Shown: positions 1 to 13,660, numbered from the stretch's first letter. The stretch is DNA of 64,000 nt from Casuarius casuarius (GCA_003342895.1 PTFA01000055.1:913267-977266); one strand, 5' to 3'. A program made the numbers and translations. The notes: generated from the sequence alone by a model not told the origin.

Positions 1-2491
1 ATCCTTTTGATCAATAATAGTCTCAGTTTATTGACCTGCAAGGCCCATGTGTTTTCCCCAGCTGTAAGATATTGGGAAAACTCCAGTGCCTGATGTTAAA
101 CATATTTTAGCTTGAGTTACTGGGTTTTGGCAAAATAAGACTTACAGGAAGGATCTTCTGCAGCATGGTTTATGTAGGAGCTGTCAAAAATTCAGGCACA
201 ATAAGGTTCCTTTTTAATGGATGTCATCCATATATTCATAAAACCATGGCTTTAGATGCCATCCTGAAATGTGCACCTTCAACCATATCCTCCATATCCT
301 CTTGTAGGGCCAGTTGTTCAGTAAAGACTCAGAAGCACATTGGCCGCTAAGTCACTGAGTTTCCTTTCTTGAGCACATCATTAGTTTCTCCATGGAGAAT
401 TTCCATTTGGGTACTGAACAAGCAAGTTGTTATTTTGCCTTGTCCAACAAGATCTCATACTGCAATGACATAACTTAAAACTTCGTATCACGCTTCATAC
501 ATTGAAATAAAATATATTTGAATGAGGGCATCTTTTTCTCTCATTTACCTGATCTTCCCTAGAAAATAAAATCCTATGTTCACTAAGTCATACCTCTGTT
601 GCCATGGAAATGGTAGAGATTTTACACATTGGCATTTTCACTTCATTTCTGGATCATATAGTAGGAGGAGATGGAATAGGACAAGCTGGGCTAAGAGGGT
701 AACACAATAATTTAAACAAAAGCATCTCTCATAATTAAACCAAAATGTCAAGGATATTCATGGAAAACACGTAAAAGGTAAGTGGATTTAAATGTAAATA
801 TAAAACATTAAGCAGGTTTCCCTTTATATCTCCTGCTCCTTAAAGTGATGATAAATTGCACAAAAAAAAGAATTTTTCTGATTAAATAGCTGAAGCTGAA
901 TAATACTGCCAATCATATTTTATCATACTGACATACAGTGCTATAGAATAGTTACTTAACCAAAGCAGGTTAAATCCATCTTTCAATGGAGCAATATTCA
1001 GACTTGTTTAGCCCAAGTAAGTATTAACACTGAAAAGCTAGACTGTTTTGCAGACTGTGAGCTTACTTAAAAAGATGAATATTACAAAATGGAACAAATG
1101 GCAAGTTTGCATTTGAGGTCATATTCAGGCATAGTACAAGAAAAGAACACTGATTATCACAATAATCCACTGTTCTACCTAATACTAACACAGCTTAAAA
1201 AGGAACAGCTTTCAAATTTATTGTCAGTTATTTAAATTAGCAGTTATGTAAACAGTTGCCATCTAATCTCTGTTATTCTTTCACATAAAATAGATATTGG
1301 CCAATGAAGATAGCAAACTTCTTTTTAAAAAGCAAGATGCATGTGTGTCACTGGCGGAGTTCAAATGAAACCATAAATACAGCCAGGCTGCTAAAATTCC
1401 AGTGAGTAGGTAATTTCATCTGAGTTAATCTCTAATGCTATGCAAGGGTTGCTATAATATAGATAGTTGAGTGAAATGGACATTGAGCAGACCCCAGAGA
1501 GTTAATCCATTGAGGTTTATTTCTCTCAGTGACTGCTTTCAATAGGGCTAAACCATATACTCTTTAGAGGCTATGTATTTCAGTAGCATTGTCCTACTTT
1601 CCTTGACAATTATCTCAATTTACAATGTATAAAAAATAAGAAATTTCCTTTTGGCTATTGAACCAAGCCAATTATGGGGGAGTGAGGGGAAGGGAGAAGG
1701 TAGACATCGATGGTCAAGCATGATGCACAATAAATAAAAGGATTATGCATGACAGACTACTTGAGTTCTTCTGTGAATAATTACTTTAGTTCACATGCGA
1801 AAATATATATGGTAGGGTGGTTGTATTACTTTAGAATTGGCAGTTTACTCCTTGCATTTGGCAGCATATGTATTGGAGTGGAATGTTAAGAGTTTTCTTC
1901 ACTAGACTTTAGTATTTTGCTGTAGAGCTGAGATATACGCAATTGTTCACTATACTGTATGGAAAGAGAAGATATTTCGGTTATGCTGAAGAAGGTCTGG
2001 AGTAGCTCCATTGGAGTTATTTTGATCTTAGAAAGGTAAAAAAAATAAGGTAAGAAGCTGTCCCTAAACATAAAGGAGGACACAAGCTACAGCAGCAGAG
2101 AAATGAGTGTGAGAGCGACTACAGTGTGGTCAGCTGTCCACAGTTGCGAACATCGAGTCAGACCCCAAGTCTCACTGCAGTGGATGGGGAAAAGGCAGGG
2201 ATAGACCTTTGATTTAAATAAAGATGCTGCACAGGGAAACGGATGTAACTGGTGGATATCTACACTGTGTCAGGCTAGTGCTATTGGAAGAATAAAGAAA
2301 GCACAGACCCCATTCTTCTATAGGAAGTGTGCAAAAAAGGAAATGTGTACTGTGGTCTGGTAATCTGACATACCCAGATTCACAGATCTTGTGGTTATGC
2401 AAGGTCCCTGAATGAATGCAACTACATCACTGGTATGCTACTAATTTGGCTCTGCTAGCTGCCGATCATCCACACAGAACCACAGGAAAAC
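1..2491. other. AT-rich non-coding sequence, no gene identified
   Basis: No recognisable repeat, RNA gene or protein domain is visible on either strand. Open frames are at most about 65 codons and lack features of real proteins. From about 2090 to 2420 the sequence is slightly richer in GC, but I could not assign it to a repeat family. It is probably intergenic or intronic. Confidence 0.6.
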
Positions 2492-3405
2492 AGAGCAATT
2501 TAGATTGGAAGTGACCTCTGGACATCACCTACTCTAAAGCCCTTGCTCAAAACAGGGCCAACTTTGAATTTGTTCAAGGTGCTCAGGGCTTATCCAGTTG
2601 AGTTTTGAATATCTCTAAGGATGGTGATTCCACAGCCTCTCTGAGCAATCTGTTCCAATGCTCAAACACCTTGAAAAACGTTTCCTGATATCTAAACAGA
2701 ATTTCCATTGTTGAAACTTATGACTATTTTCTTTCGTCCTGTTCTTGTGCACTTCAGAAGAGGAGTCTGGCTCCACCTTTATAAACTAGCATTAGGTCAT
2801 TGAAAACAGCAGTCTTCCTTAGCCTTGTCTTCTTAGTTTGAACAAACCCAGATGTCTCAGCCTCTCCTCATTTGTCATGCACTCTAGCCCCCTAATGGTC
2901 CTGGTGGCCCTCCACTGGGCTCACCCCAGTGTGCCAGTGTCCTTGTACTGGGGAACACAAAACTGCACACAGCATGCTAGATGTGGTGTCACAAGTGCCA
3001 GAGAGAGGCAAAGAATCACTTCTCTCAAACTGCTCACTACACTCTTGCCAATAGAGCCAAAAATGTGGTTAAGGCTTCATTGCTGCAAAGGTGTGCAGCT
3101 GAGCCACATTCAACTCGTGCATCAGGAGCCCCAGATCTTTTTCGATAAAGCTCCTTTCTATCCAGTCATTGCCCTGCCTGCTCTGTTGCACAGGGTTATT
3201 CCATCCCAGGAGCAGGACTTTGCTTTTGTCTTTGTTGAATATCATGAAATTCCTATTGACCCGTTTCTCTATCTGCTTCCTACAAAATTCCACTGAGTAG
3301 CAGCCTGGTCCTCCAGGATATCAGCCCCTGCCCTCAATTTGATGTCGTTTTCAGACCTACTAACTGCTGATGTACACTTGAACTCTACTTTGGAACATGC
3401 TACAT
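2492..3405 (-). mobile_element. CR1 LINE fragment, antisense (3' end of RT plus 3' UTR), decayed
   Basis: This is a non-LTR retrotransposon of the CR1 family, the dominant LINE in birds, inserted on the minus strand. On the plus strand it shows the usual CR1 complement phrases in order: TTGGAAGTGACCTCTGGA near 2505, a TTTTGAATATCTCTAAGGAT segment near 2603, CCTCTCCTCATTTGTCATGC near 2861, and TTGTACTGGGGAACACAAAA near 2943. On the minus strand, 3069-3293 still encodes the C-terminal part of the CR1 reverse transcriptase: FNKDKSKVLLLGWNNP followed by FIEKDLGLLMHELN matches the conserved CR1 tail. The copy is 5'-truncated, as is typical, and cannot be functional: the RT catalytic part is absent and the frame is broken on both sides. 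The long plus-strand open frame at 2838-3296 is only the antisense shadow of this element. The 3' (left) end lacks clear ATTCTRTG terminal repeats, so the copy is old. Confidence 0.95.
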
Positions 3406-6400
3406 AACGCTCTCCATAAGGGAACTCAAGTGAGGGCAGAAGGCTGATGCATGATCAAGTCTTACCCTTAACATGCAGTTTAGATGTGCTGGCAGGCTAG
3501 ATGCTCTTATGGTGTAGATGCTGCATATCACTTTACTTGGGAGCTTGATTGCTTTTTCCTATATTAGAACTGAAGACAGTAAAGACATAGCCAAAGAAAT
3601 TCTGTATTAGTGTATATAGAATAATGTTACCAAATATTGAGGCCCAAATTATAGTTTTTAAACACTCAAATACGGGTTTCTTTTTGTTAAAGAGATATAA
3701 ACAAGAAAAATCCCAATCTGTAGTATCTAAATGACCCTCAGTCTTTCAAGACATAGTTTCCAGTTTTTAAAAGCTTTAAAGTTTCTGATGCCGTTTAACA
3801 GGGAAAGAAATAAAGTCAACAGTAACACTACTGCAGAAACAAATTTATCAGTGGAAACTAAGAGGACCTGTCTGTCCCTCTACTGATAGAGTTAGCCACT
3901 CCTGTAGACAGCCTGTGAAAGGGTTGCCATTTCAGCACTGGCCTTGTTATTCACAGAACATTGAAAGCAGAGAACAAACCTAAAGTGTAGCCTAAGCTGC
4001 TCCCAATTTGTCTCCTTCAGCACTCATATGAGGCTTATTTTTAATAAGGTGCTCCACCCCATTTGTTCGTATTTCCCTGCATATTGAAAACTGCAACAGG
4101 ACAAGACTTCACAGACCTGAGCACTATACACTCATACTGCCCTCAGTGACATCGATAGGTCTTAAAAACTCCTAACAGAGTTGCCAAGGTACAATAGGTC
4201 TGATACTGATATGCAGTTAAACCAGATGTGTAAAGCAATCCAACATTGTAGGAAGGGAAAAAATTGGCTCAGAGTAAATATAAAGTAGATCCAATGCACA
4301 CATGGTGTATCTAAAATCTCCCCTTTAAGCCTGCTGTAGTACTCATAAATAAGCTCTTGTGTATCCATTCATGTCTAACTATTCACCAGAATTTGCAGCC
4401 ACTTAGTGCTGACAGGCAGTGGATTTCATCTTTTAAATAGGAACATTCTTATAACAGCAGGAGTTCTTCTAAAAGAAGATTTGAGATAACATCAGAGACC
4501 ATTTAAATTATTTTCAGTATGCTACTGCAGCATTTTACCAGAAGTACTTTAAAACATTTGTATAGCCAGAAAGAAGCAGCAACATTTTATCATATGCTGC
4601 TATCCAAACTGAAGTAATTAAATTGTCAAACATCCATGCCCATCCAATCTTATGATACATTTATCATTAAAAATGATAAAATGATCCAAAACCCATTTAA
4701 CGTACTTATTCTTTCTTAGATTTGTGGACTCACACTCTATCTTATGACATGTTCATAGGCAATAAACAACAATTTCATTCGTAACCATTAGGAAGCATTA
4801 TTGTTTTTCCATAAAAACACTGTATTACATGGTTCCTTAAGCACAAAAAAAGTCTGATTCTGGTCTTGCAATTATTTCATCCTGTAGGTTTTCCCATATA
4901 TTGATTCATATAGTCAAACAACAGTTGTGTGATTTTGTTACCAATCTTACAGCATGAATCCTAAACCGCTTCACACGTTCTATGGCCTATATAAGACAAC
5001 ATGTTAAAACCTAAACGCCTACTCCAGCCTTGATCCTGTACTCAAGAAATCTGTCAGTATTATTTAATAGTGACAAATCAAGCTTTACTTTTCAAAGAAT
5101 CTTTAGCCAAGCAGTGACCTATATGTAAAAATTCACCACAATCATGACCAATTCAAGGACAGTACATATACTGACAAAAGCAGCAAATGCATTGTTCACA
5201 TTGAACAATTCAACCGTCTCCACTCACTGGAGCTGACAAATTTATTTATTTTGCAGATCCCTGGTAGATGTGCCCTCATCTGATTCTTATAAAACTGCTT
5301 AAGTCTCTTGAGCTTGTGAAATATCATTTAGATCAATTAGATGAAGTGGAATCAAAAGAAGTGTTCGGTGGCTAAGACAAGATACATGAAATAAATGTGC
5401 CAACAGATTGCACAACAAGAAAATGATAAAATAGGCTATTTCATTCTAGACATTAAATCCTTGCTGCTCACCTGGAACCTCAATTTTGGTCCTTAACTCA
5501 GAAGCTGATTAGGAGAATATGATAATTCAGGAAATTAAGTAACACATGCAGACTAGATTCGCAGCAGGAATTTCTTCCAATACAGCAACTGGCACAGCTG
5601 GTCTCCAAGTGCAAGTAGTGGCACAGCACTAGGTCCCCCACTTCAAAATCACTCCCCAGTACATCAGGCATTTCATGCACTCCAGTCTTGAAAAAAAAAA
5701 AAATTAAAAATTCTTCCACACAATGTATTTTTTCAGTTGTCTATTCGAGTGTATGACAAATTGCTGAAAAAGATAGCTGTTTACAATAATGCCTTTTTAC
5801 AAGTTGATCCTCTTATTACTGAAAAGTTTTAGGTACAATTTATTCTATTCAAGCTGACCTCCAGTTTGGACCTTGAATACTTTAAAGTTGTTCAAACATA
5901 CAAGTTATAAAACTTGTGAGGCCAAACAAACAGCTTAATATAGAAGAACGACTGTATGGATGTTTATATTAAGCTTGAGTTCATGCCAAGTGTGAAGTAC
6001 ATGTCTAGCTCAAAAGACTCTTCATGTAGCTCATAAAAGTGTGTGTCTTCTCCCAGAGAAACAACCCTTTTCAAATGTTATTAAACATTCCAAAACTTAC
6101 ACAATGTCCTGGCCAATAGCAGAGAATGGAGAATTCCATGAATAATTCTGTGCAGAAATGTTTATCTAAACTTTGCAGTGGTGTATAGATGAACACTATG
6201 ACAATTTTTACTGTGGCAAAAGTAAAACTAACCTACCTGAGACCTCTGACACAGCTAAATACATCAACTGGTTGTATCACTTTGCTAATGGCATCAGAAT
6301 AGCCAATAATTTTATGGGATGATGAAGTTAGACAGAAAGTCTAGTATCTTCTGACAGAGAAGATTTAAACTTTGCATATGTGTCTGGTTTTCTCCAAGAG

Positions 6401-9400
6401 GCTGATCCTGGTCTTTCAGAGTGCTACATCAACATCGCACAGATTTCATTTTGGATTTTCTCTTCTTAGAATTGCAAAGTATTTTAAACTCATCTCATTT
6501 GTAGAATGTATATTAGTCATACTGTGTCTGGAATGTCAGCACATGTATAAAAGGAACAAAATCCATCATCTGCTTACTTTCTCTGGCTTTCCAGGCATTG
6601 GACTGATTGAATTTATGTTCATTATGAACATCTGGTTTGACCTCCTTCACTTCAGAAGGCCTATTTCTTTGAGCTGTATTATTTTGTTTAGAAATCTGTC
6701 CTGTACTAAGACTAAAGTCAAGAAAGCAGCATTTCTTTTCCTACAAAATATTCATGAGGTGCTTGGAACAAACCATTCCTACACTTATACTAATATGTAT
6801 AGTAATGTATAATAAATATATATACTAATAAATGAGCACTCAAAGCTTAACTTTTTCTGTTGCTGTTTTATGTTAATGAAAACCACTATGACAGTACTGG
6901 AAACAATGACTCTTGTTTTTCCCAAAATGTGAAGTATGTTTTGGAGTCAAACAGGATTACACTTTTTACATGTTTCACTGTCTATCTCCCATGTACCAGC
7001 CTTTGTAGAGACTAAAAAATTAGGTATGTAGACACCCTATACAGGATATGGGAAGAATTAGTATCCTCCATATGTACAGAAAAATCCACAAACTGAGCTA
7101 AAAATTGCTTAGAGCTCCCCAGGAAAAACTAAGCACTGTGTAGGTACTGGCCTCCAGCTCTGACGCAGGCCATTCCTCTCCAGGGGCACAGTGGAACTGT
7201 GACCAGTGAGTCAGAGCAAAAATCATAAATCCTGACCTGCCCTTGAAGACGAGCTGCAGTCTGTTTCTGAAAGCCAGGGGTGAGTGGATCTCACTCTTTT
7301 CTTTCCTGTCTCTGCAGGAACTACGCCATCACCCTTCTTGACACATGTTGGGAAATAAAGCAGTTGGAGAAACATCTAGATCTTGAAAGCCGTGTGGTCC
7401 CAGGTGCTGAACTGCTCAGACTAGTACAATTGTGGGAAGATACAGAAACAAACTCCCAGGAGAATTTTAAAATGTAAACAGGAAAGCAAGTAGTGAAATC
7501 AAGGCATCCACAGGCTTTAAAAAGAGCAACAAGAGAGTATTTTGAGTACTCAGTTTGGATGCTGGAACTCTTCAGTTCCATCTTTAATGAGACATAATCC
7601 CGAGAGGCAAGTGCTGCATTACAGCCTCTGTAACTGGCTCTGCGGTGGAGACCTTCTTCCAAGTGTTTCTTCAGAGATACTGTGTTACAATGGTCTTCTC
7701 TTGACAACAATTGCAATGAAAGACAACATACACCTAATCATTAAAGCTGGTTTTGGGGGTATTCTAGACACTATCTATGTTTCAGAATCTGCCCTTGGAT
7801 GAACAGATGTTAAACCCAGGGTGGAGAAAGATTTGGTCTTCTTTTTCATTGTTACTACATAGAAATATATAGAAGTTGAGGAAAACGCAAGATTTCCTAG
7901 CACCAGGATCTTACAAAAAGCAGTCATTAGTGGCAGCTGAGGCTTGCCAACTTGGTACCATTGAAGCAGTGTCTCTTTCAGCAGAAGTCTCTTTCTAGAG
8001 ACTTCAGTGGGAAGAGGATAAGATTCCTCTGTGTTGTAATAATTGCTGCATGAAAGTTAAAATTGAAGATGTATTTGCAGCCTTAATCATGATACTTAGC
8101 TATATTCTTCATAAGGCACTTTTAAAAAAGAATCCTACTTAACCAGCCTAGAATCATTCACTGAAATTATATAAACGGACTTAATTCATGTTCTCTCCCT
8201 TCATTTTCTTATATAGGGTTATTTAGATCCAGATTATCTGGAATTAATTTTTAGGGACTGCTATCATTATCTAAACCAAAAATTGAGACAGCGATTTATG
8301 AATGAAAAGTGCCTTTTGTCTTTGCCTAAAATATCTCCATCATAATATGTGGGGGAGGTTGGGAAAATATATGTGATTTCAGTTCATTCCTTCCTTGCCT
8401 TTAGAAAGTAATTGGAAAACAATAAGCAATAACCAGTAGAATAAGTTGTCCATGTTATTATACAATGTTGAAACAGTACAGCCAGACGACTTATGACATT
8501 AGGTTTTGGCATATAATTTCATCTACCCACAAAATGCTTGTCACAGAACCAGGACTGCAGTCTCAGTTCAGCACTGATATTCATGCAAAAGGTTCTTTGT
8601 ATGTAGAGGGAGAAACTTACTGGAAGAGGTGCTAACTCTGAGAAACACAACTCAGGGGCAATTGGTTCAAAACATGCAAGATGTTTCTTGTTGGGAGATC
8701 AGTAATGGCTTGTGAACAGAATTGTTGTATGTTTGTTTTGTTTTTTTAAGGAGGAAAGTAAAATTTTTTTTGTGAAGAAAATGTATGTCATATGAGAACT
8801 GCAAAAAAAAATTAATGAAAAATGTCTGCTTTCGCTTTCAGACCTTATTATATCATTATCAGAAACTAAAAATGAGGAGTTATTGTAATGATTTTGAAAA
8901 CAAATTGCAAGAAATTTTGCAATTGTCAGTAAATAACATCATAAAAAATAGCATTGGGCTCTTTTGGACCCATATAAAATCAGGAAAATTTAAACAGCAA
9001 TTTTTTAATTAAAATATAGCAGAACTCTTATTTTTTTGACCAGTTCCAGTTCACATGAACATCAAAAAGCATCATGATCTGCTATGCTTTTTGTTGTACA
9101 ATATATAGCTGAAGATAATTGTTGTCTCAAAGAACTGACTAAAAAAAAAAGGAAAGAAAAAGCACTGGAGGAGATGAACAGACCTGTACCTACACAGAAG
9201 GAAGAAAAGGGATAATTCTTACAAACCTTGTGAGAAACAGCAACATCCATCTGTGACCTGAAGGATAATCTGGAGCAAAGTGGAAGATGACAGCGAAGAT
9301 AAATAGTGGTGTCAACCACAAGAGTTTGGAGAATAGAGAAGGGAAATTTTCCCAGGCTGCATTTCCTCTGACAGGATGGAGACTAATCAAGCCAGCACTC

Positions 9401-10407
9401 CTGACGCTGTGCTGCTTCGCGAAGCACTGGCCACCACCACCATTCCTTACTCCCTCCATACCCCTGACTGTGCAGCAGCAAGGGTAAATTACATATAATT
9501 TCCAAAGGTACCAACCTCCCACCTCCTCCATTACTGTTGGAAGAACAGCTGGGATAAGAATTGCCTTTTCCATGATTTGGCTGCCCAAAGTTACCGTGCA
9601 CAGAGGTAATTCTCCTCTCTGGACACTCAAAATGTAAGTCTACCCTGCACCATCTATTGCCACACGGAATCAGCAGAACTGGCTGTAGGGGAAGTTGTCA
9701 GGGCACAAGATACCATCTTGCTAGCCTTATAGTCTACCTAATATGCTCTTAGCAGGTTAATCCTTAGCAGGTGTCTGGGGGAATACTCTGTGCGCCAGTC
9801 TTCTATAGACAAATCTTCTTCAAATCTACTTTATGGCATAACGAACCAAAGAATCCATCTCAAAAAATGCAAGCTTAGTCACATTTTATCTAAGGTATGC
9901 AAGTGAGATAGAGAAGCTGAGGGAGACCTGGAGTGAGCTGAGGAGTGAAAACAATAGGAGCCATGAAGGGAGAGGATGTCAGGAGAAAAGTTTCTTAACT
10001 GTGCTAAAAGGCTCTCTTTAGAAGGGAAAGAACTGTTATTATTATATAATGGATTAGACTATTTTTCTTTAAATAGACTTTCTAGTGTGGGCTTTTAAAG
10101 ACTCCTGGGCTTGAGGCATCGTACCTATGCTGTATCATACTTTAATTCATCGGTACATTTGAAAAGGCACAATGGACTACGCACTGAAGGGTGCTTTGCC
10201 CCTTCAGTTAGACCTACAATAGTGTAGTAATTAGTGTGATTTTCTTACACGTGTTATTGTTTAGGCAGTTGGTGCTTTGGGGAATTCTGTAGAGGAAAAG
10301 TACTTTATCTGGCTCAGCTGTTAATATAAAGAACAAAAGTAGTAAAGCTAACCTCCTCTTCTAAGTTGGTGAGAAAAAGAATACATTTAACTTTTTAATC
10401 AGGCAAT
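3406..10407. other. AT-rich non-coding sequence with one exon-like segment
   Basis: No gene was recognised. Points of note are a minus-strand frame at 5498-5700 preceded by a T-rich run ending in AAG, an exon-like segment at 7318-7477, and a moderately GC-rich patch at 9290-9640. That patch is open on both strands and contains the perfect 14-bp palindrome TGCTTCGCGAAGCA at 9413-9426. Nothing matches a known repeat or RNA gene. Confidence 0.5.
7318..7477 (+). other. Exon-like open segment, unidentified
   Basis: A textbook 3' splice site (TTTTCTTTCCTGTCTCTGCAG) ends at 7317. The frame after it is open for 52 codons and ends in TAA at 7475-7477. A weak 5' splice site (AAT|GTAAAC) overlaps that stop. 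The predicted peptide is helix-prone and charged, with phrases such as WEIKQLEKHLDLE and ELLRLVQLWEDTE. I do not recognise a family. The opposite strand is also open over the same bases, which is a warning that it may be chance. It could be a lncRNA exon, a lineage-specific coding exon, or nothing. Confidence 0.15.
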
Positions 10408-10437
10408 ATCAGGACAAGCAGTATCAGGACAAGCAGT
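10408..10437. repeat. Perfect 15-bp tandem duplication
   Basis: The unit ATCAGGACAAGCAGT occurs twice head to tail with no mismatch (10408-10422 and 10423-10437). The perfect identity suggests a recent local duplication such as replication slippage. No function can be inferred. Confidence 0.9.
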
Positions 10438-13019
10438 TTTAACTCCATCTCATTTGACAGCCTCTGAATTCAGAAGCTGTGTATTTAGATAATGAGGCAT
10501 ATCAGCAATTGCGACCAAGCCTTGCTCGCTGGAACTTCGCACAGATATAACTGTGTCACAAAGGTATGCTCTAATTATGCTAATCGCTACGCCTTGGCAT
10601 TCACTCAGAGAAGTCACTCTGTATTCATCAGCAGCAAGAAAAGTGTCAGAACAGCATGCTGCTACTTGGCTACTTCCTTAATAGCCCACTAGCTTCTGTC
10701 AAAGGCTGAGTGTCCTGTTCCCATGCAGTTTGTCTAATCTTACTAGTTCTACAATTATTTTGTCATTGTGATGGCTGAAGGGTGGTCTGCAAAGAGCCTG
10801 GTGTTTTTCTAATTGTGGGTGGTATTTGGCAGCCTCTAGAGTACTAGAAGAAGATATTCTAATTTTTACACTTTCTAGCAAATAAGAATACAACATTTAA
10901 GGAGAAAAAAAACAATAAAATAGAAAACCTTATAAGCTAACATATACGAAAACAACTGAAATTGTTTGTCTGCTGTACAGTTGGGAAACGTATGCTTATA
11001 AATATACATAAGCCTACTAAATTCCTCTTAGTGAAATTCCACTGTGTCACCTGTCACAAAATTATGAATCTCCTAAAAATTATAAAAAAATGTTGTGTAT
11101 GATATTAAATAGGAAATTACGTCTGTTACAGAATTGTCCAGCATGATATCTGTAGGGGACATCAATACATACTATATTTTCCAGATAAAATAACTTTATA
11201 AAAGGTAGTGATTTTCTAATATCTCAGTAGTTGATTTTCCATCATGGGACACCTTTAAGGTCTGATTTATAGAGTGCTGAATACCAACTCTGTAAAATAA
11301 ATCTCCTTTTAAGGTGTTTCAATAACTAATTTCTAAAAAATCATACTAAGTTAAATTGGTAATATTTTATATAACTTCCAGAGCAATCAGTATTTCACCC
11401 TGTCCTTGTATAGGAGAGTATAAATCTGGAATTTTTGTGAAACAGTAATAACCTTATTTTAATACAAGGTTTATAGTAAATGGGAAGTGTATAGCAAATC
11501 AGATATTCAACAAGAAGTCTGACACAGAATTAAGGATACAGGATGGAAAAAGGAAAGCCTGTGAAACAAAATCTCATTTTCCCGTATTTTGTGACTTTTT
11601 TGATTTTGTGAATTAGAAAATAGCTGGAGAATAGGGAGAAAAGAAACAAAGTACAGTATAAGCAACTTTGGAAATATTTCCTCATCAACTGTCCAGTTGT
11701 TAGTCTCGTCACCTTGACCCTTTCTTTCAAATGGAAAAATGTCAAACTCTGTCTTTGAATGAGCTTTTTGCCATAGGGCCCAATCCAGTTCCTGTAGATG
11801 TTAGCAGGATTTCTTTTCCCCATCTTGACCACAGAAGCCACAGGACGAAGCCCTTTGGGCCTTCTAAAATAGCCTAAATGAAAAAGAAAATATACATCTT
11901 CTGTACAACAAAAATACAACTTCTGTAGCTAGATGCATTTTCTCTTTCATCTTTGCAATATTATGAAAACATTTAACAAATGTGGCTATATTTATCTCTA
12001 AAACCAAAGGTTTCATTATTTATCTATAAAATAATTCGTTTGTGGCCCAAATGAGGATTCTGTTCTTTTTTCTATATAGAGTACTCAGCCATCAAGATAA
12101 ATACTAAGAATACAGTAGAAAAAATATGTTAATCCTCTACTTATTCATCTCTACAAGAGATTTAAGTGGAAATTTAATATGGATATTGCTAGATTCTGAA
12201 CAGGAGCCAAACTAATTCTATAAAAGTGCTCTGTCTACATATTAACTACTGTAAACATGCAGAGATTCAATCCTATTTACTTTACCCTCAAACATCTGAT
12301 GGGATTCTGTTCCTCTTTTTTCATAGTTTTTCAAAAATATCAAACAGGACAAAATTGAACATAACACAGCATTTTGAGCAACTGTTCTATCTAGTAAAAT
12401 ATCAGAGGTACTTCTGTGAAGATATTTTAGATTTTCATTGAGCATCATTTGTTGGCTTTTTATTTGATTATCAATTTTCAATGGAGGAAGTAACCCCTAG
12501 TGAAATCAACCATTCTTTAATATTTGAGGATTTCTCATAGTTTTTATTAACCAGGGATAGAAAATGATGTGTTTTATGTGGTATGGCATGTAATGTAAAT
12601 ATAGCAGCAGACATAGCAGGTTTAATTAGGCCAAAATTATTTTTCTAGTTTAGAAAAAGAAGACCTTCCTTAGAAACGAAAGTAAGGATTTGCTCTTTCA
12701 CATTCTGCATGACCTGGTAAGAGTTACAATAAGGTAAGCATTGTATTGCATCAAATTGTTTATACTATTAATGCTTCACTCAAATTTTGGTATTCTCCTT
12801 GACCTATCACAAGGGAGCAAACAAAAAACACAAGTTTCAAACATTGTCATCATTGATCTGAGCTGAATCTGTCAATCTGTTTGCCTCAGGCTCGTATCTA
12901 GTAACAAAAGTTTTCAAAATAAATGTCTTATTTGTGAATGGAAGAACCATTATTTTAAAATCAAAGAAAAATGAAAAGCAAATCAACAGTGGAAGGTGTA
13001 TAAAAATATAAAATTTAAA
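10438..13019. other. AT-rich non-coding sequence with one exon-like minus-strand segment
   Basis: There is no recognisable repeat or gene. The only item of note is the open minus-strand segment 11530-11873, described separately. Confidence 0.5.
11530..11873 (-). other. Exon-like open frame on minus strand, unidentified
   Basis: Reading the minus strand, a polypyrimidine-rich acceptor (TTTTCTTTTTCATTTAG) ends at 11874. The frame that follows is open down to 11530, about 114 codons. Its start is basic, with phrases such as YFRRPKGLRPVASVVKMGKR and IYRNWIGPYGKKLIQRQ. A second frame over the first 130 bases is also open (AILEGPKGFVLWLLW and onward). Two open frames over the same bases make neither persuasive. 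The only donor I see, AAG|GTGACG, is weak. No family was recognised. Confidence 0.15.
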
Positions 13020-13660
13020 GTGTAGATAGATCTCTGTCAGGCAGCTTCACTGAGCAAGCGAAGTGACATCAAAATCTCTAGAAGACAGATACTCTAGAGG
13101 CTGCCAACACCAGATGCAGGGCTCCTAACTGTATTCAGAGCAGACTCGCCAACATACCCTTTTAGGCCACTTGGTTGGGCAAGTTTCTCATGAAAGCCAT
13201 GACCCCACACGTCCCAGTGCACAGGACTGTGTTCTCAAATATGGGGACCCCCACAGGAATCCCCCCTCTGGGCATTTTGACATAGCCAAGGAAATTTTCC
13301 AAGGCACCTGGAAATCTCCCTGGCATCTTCGCCCAGCATCCTTGCTTTCTCCATCTGGGTGGAACAAGCCTTAGACACCCTTAGACAGATGACTTCAAGC
13401 AGCAAAGTCCCTAAGAGAGCAGAGATGTCCCCTGTCATTCAAATCATCATCTCAGGCCCTCCATGCTCCTCAAGGGCTAAAACTTGCTCCAGGGAGGGAG
13501 GTCTGTCCATAGTAATGCTATAGTCATAGTGAAGGCTCAGAATAAGACCGCTCCACCGGGCATCCACTGGTTTCTTCATGTACCCTAAGGGTGAGCTGAC
13601 CAGGGCTATATTGCAGGAACTTGAGTTTTGTTGCATTGCACGTTGTGTATGCACAGTAGC
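13020..13660. other. GC-rich block in AT-rich surroundings, origin unknown
   Basis: About 600 bases are clearly richer in G+C than the flanks. CpG is not dense, so this is not a classical CpG island. Open frames of 67-74 codons occur on both strands without recognisable domains. An old LTR or ERV remnant, a lncRNA exon or an isolated regulatory block would all fit; I cannot choose between them. Confidence 0.4.

Noticed and set aside
2838..3296. 152-codon plus-strand frame
   Set aside because: It is the antisense shadow of the CR1 LINE lying on the minus strand.
6372..6812. 146-codon plus-strand frame
   Set aside because: Low-complexity F/I/L/S-rich peptide typical of chance frames in AT-rich DNA; no domain and no promoter or splice context.
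9190..9630. 146-codon minus-strand frame
   Set aside because: Overlapping open frames on both strands in a locally GC-richer patch; no recognisable domain.
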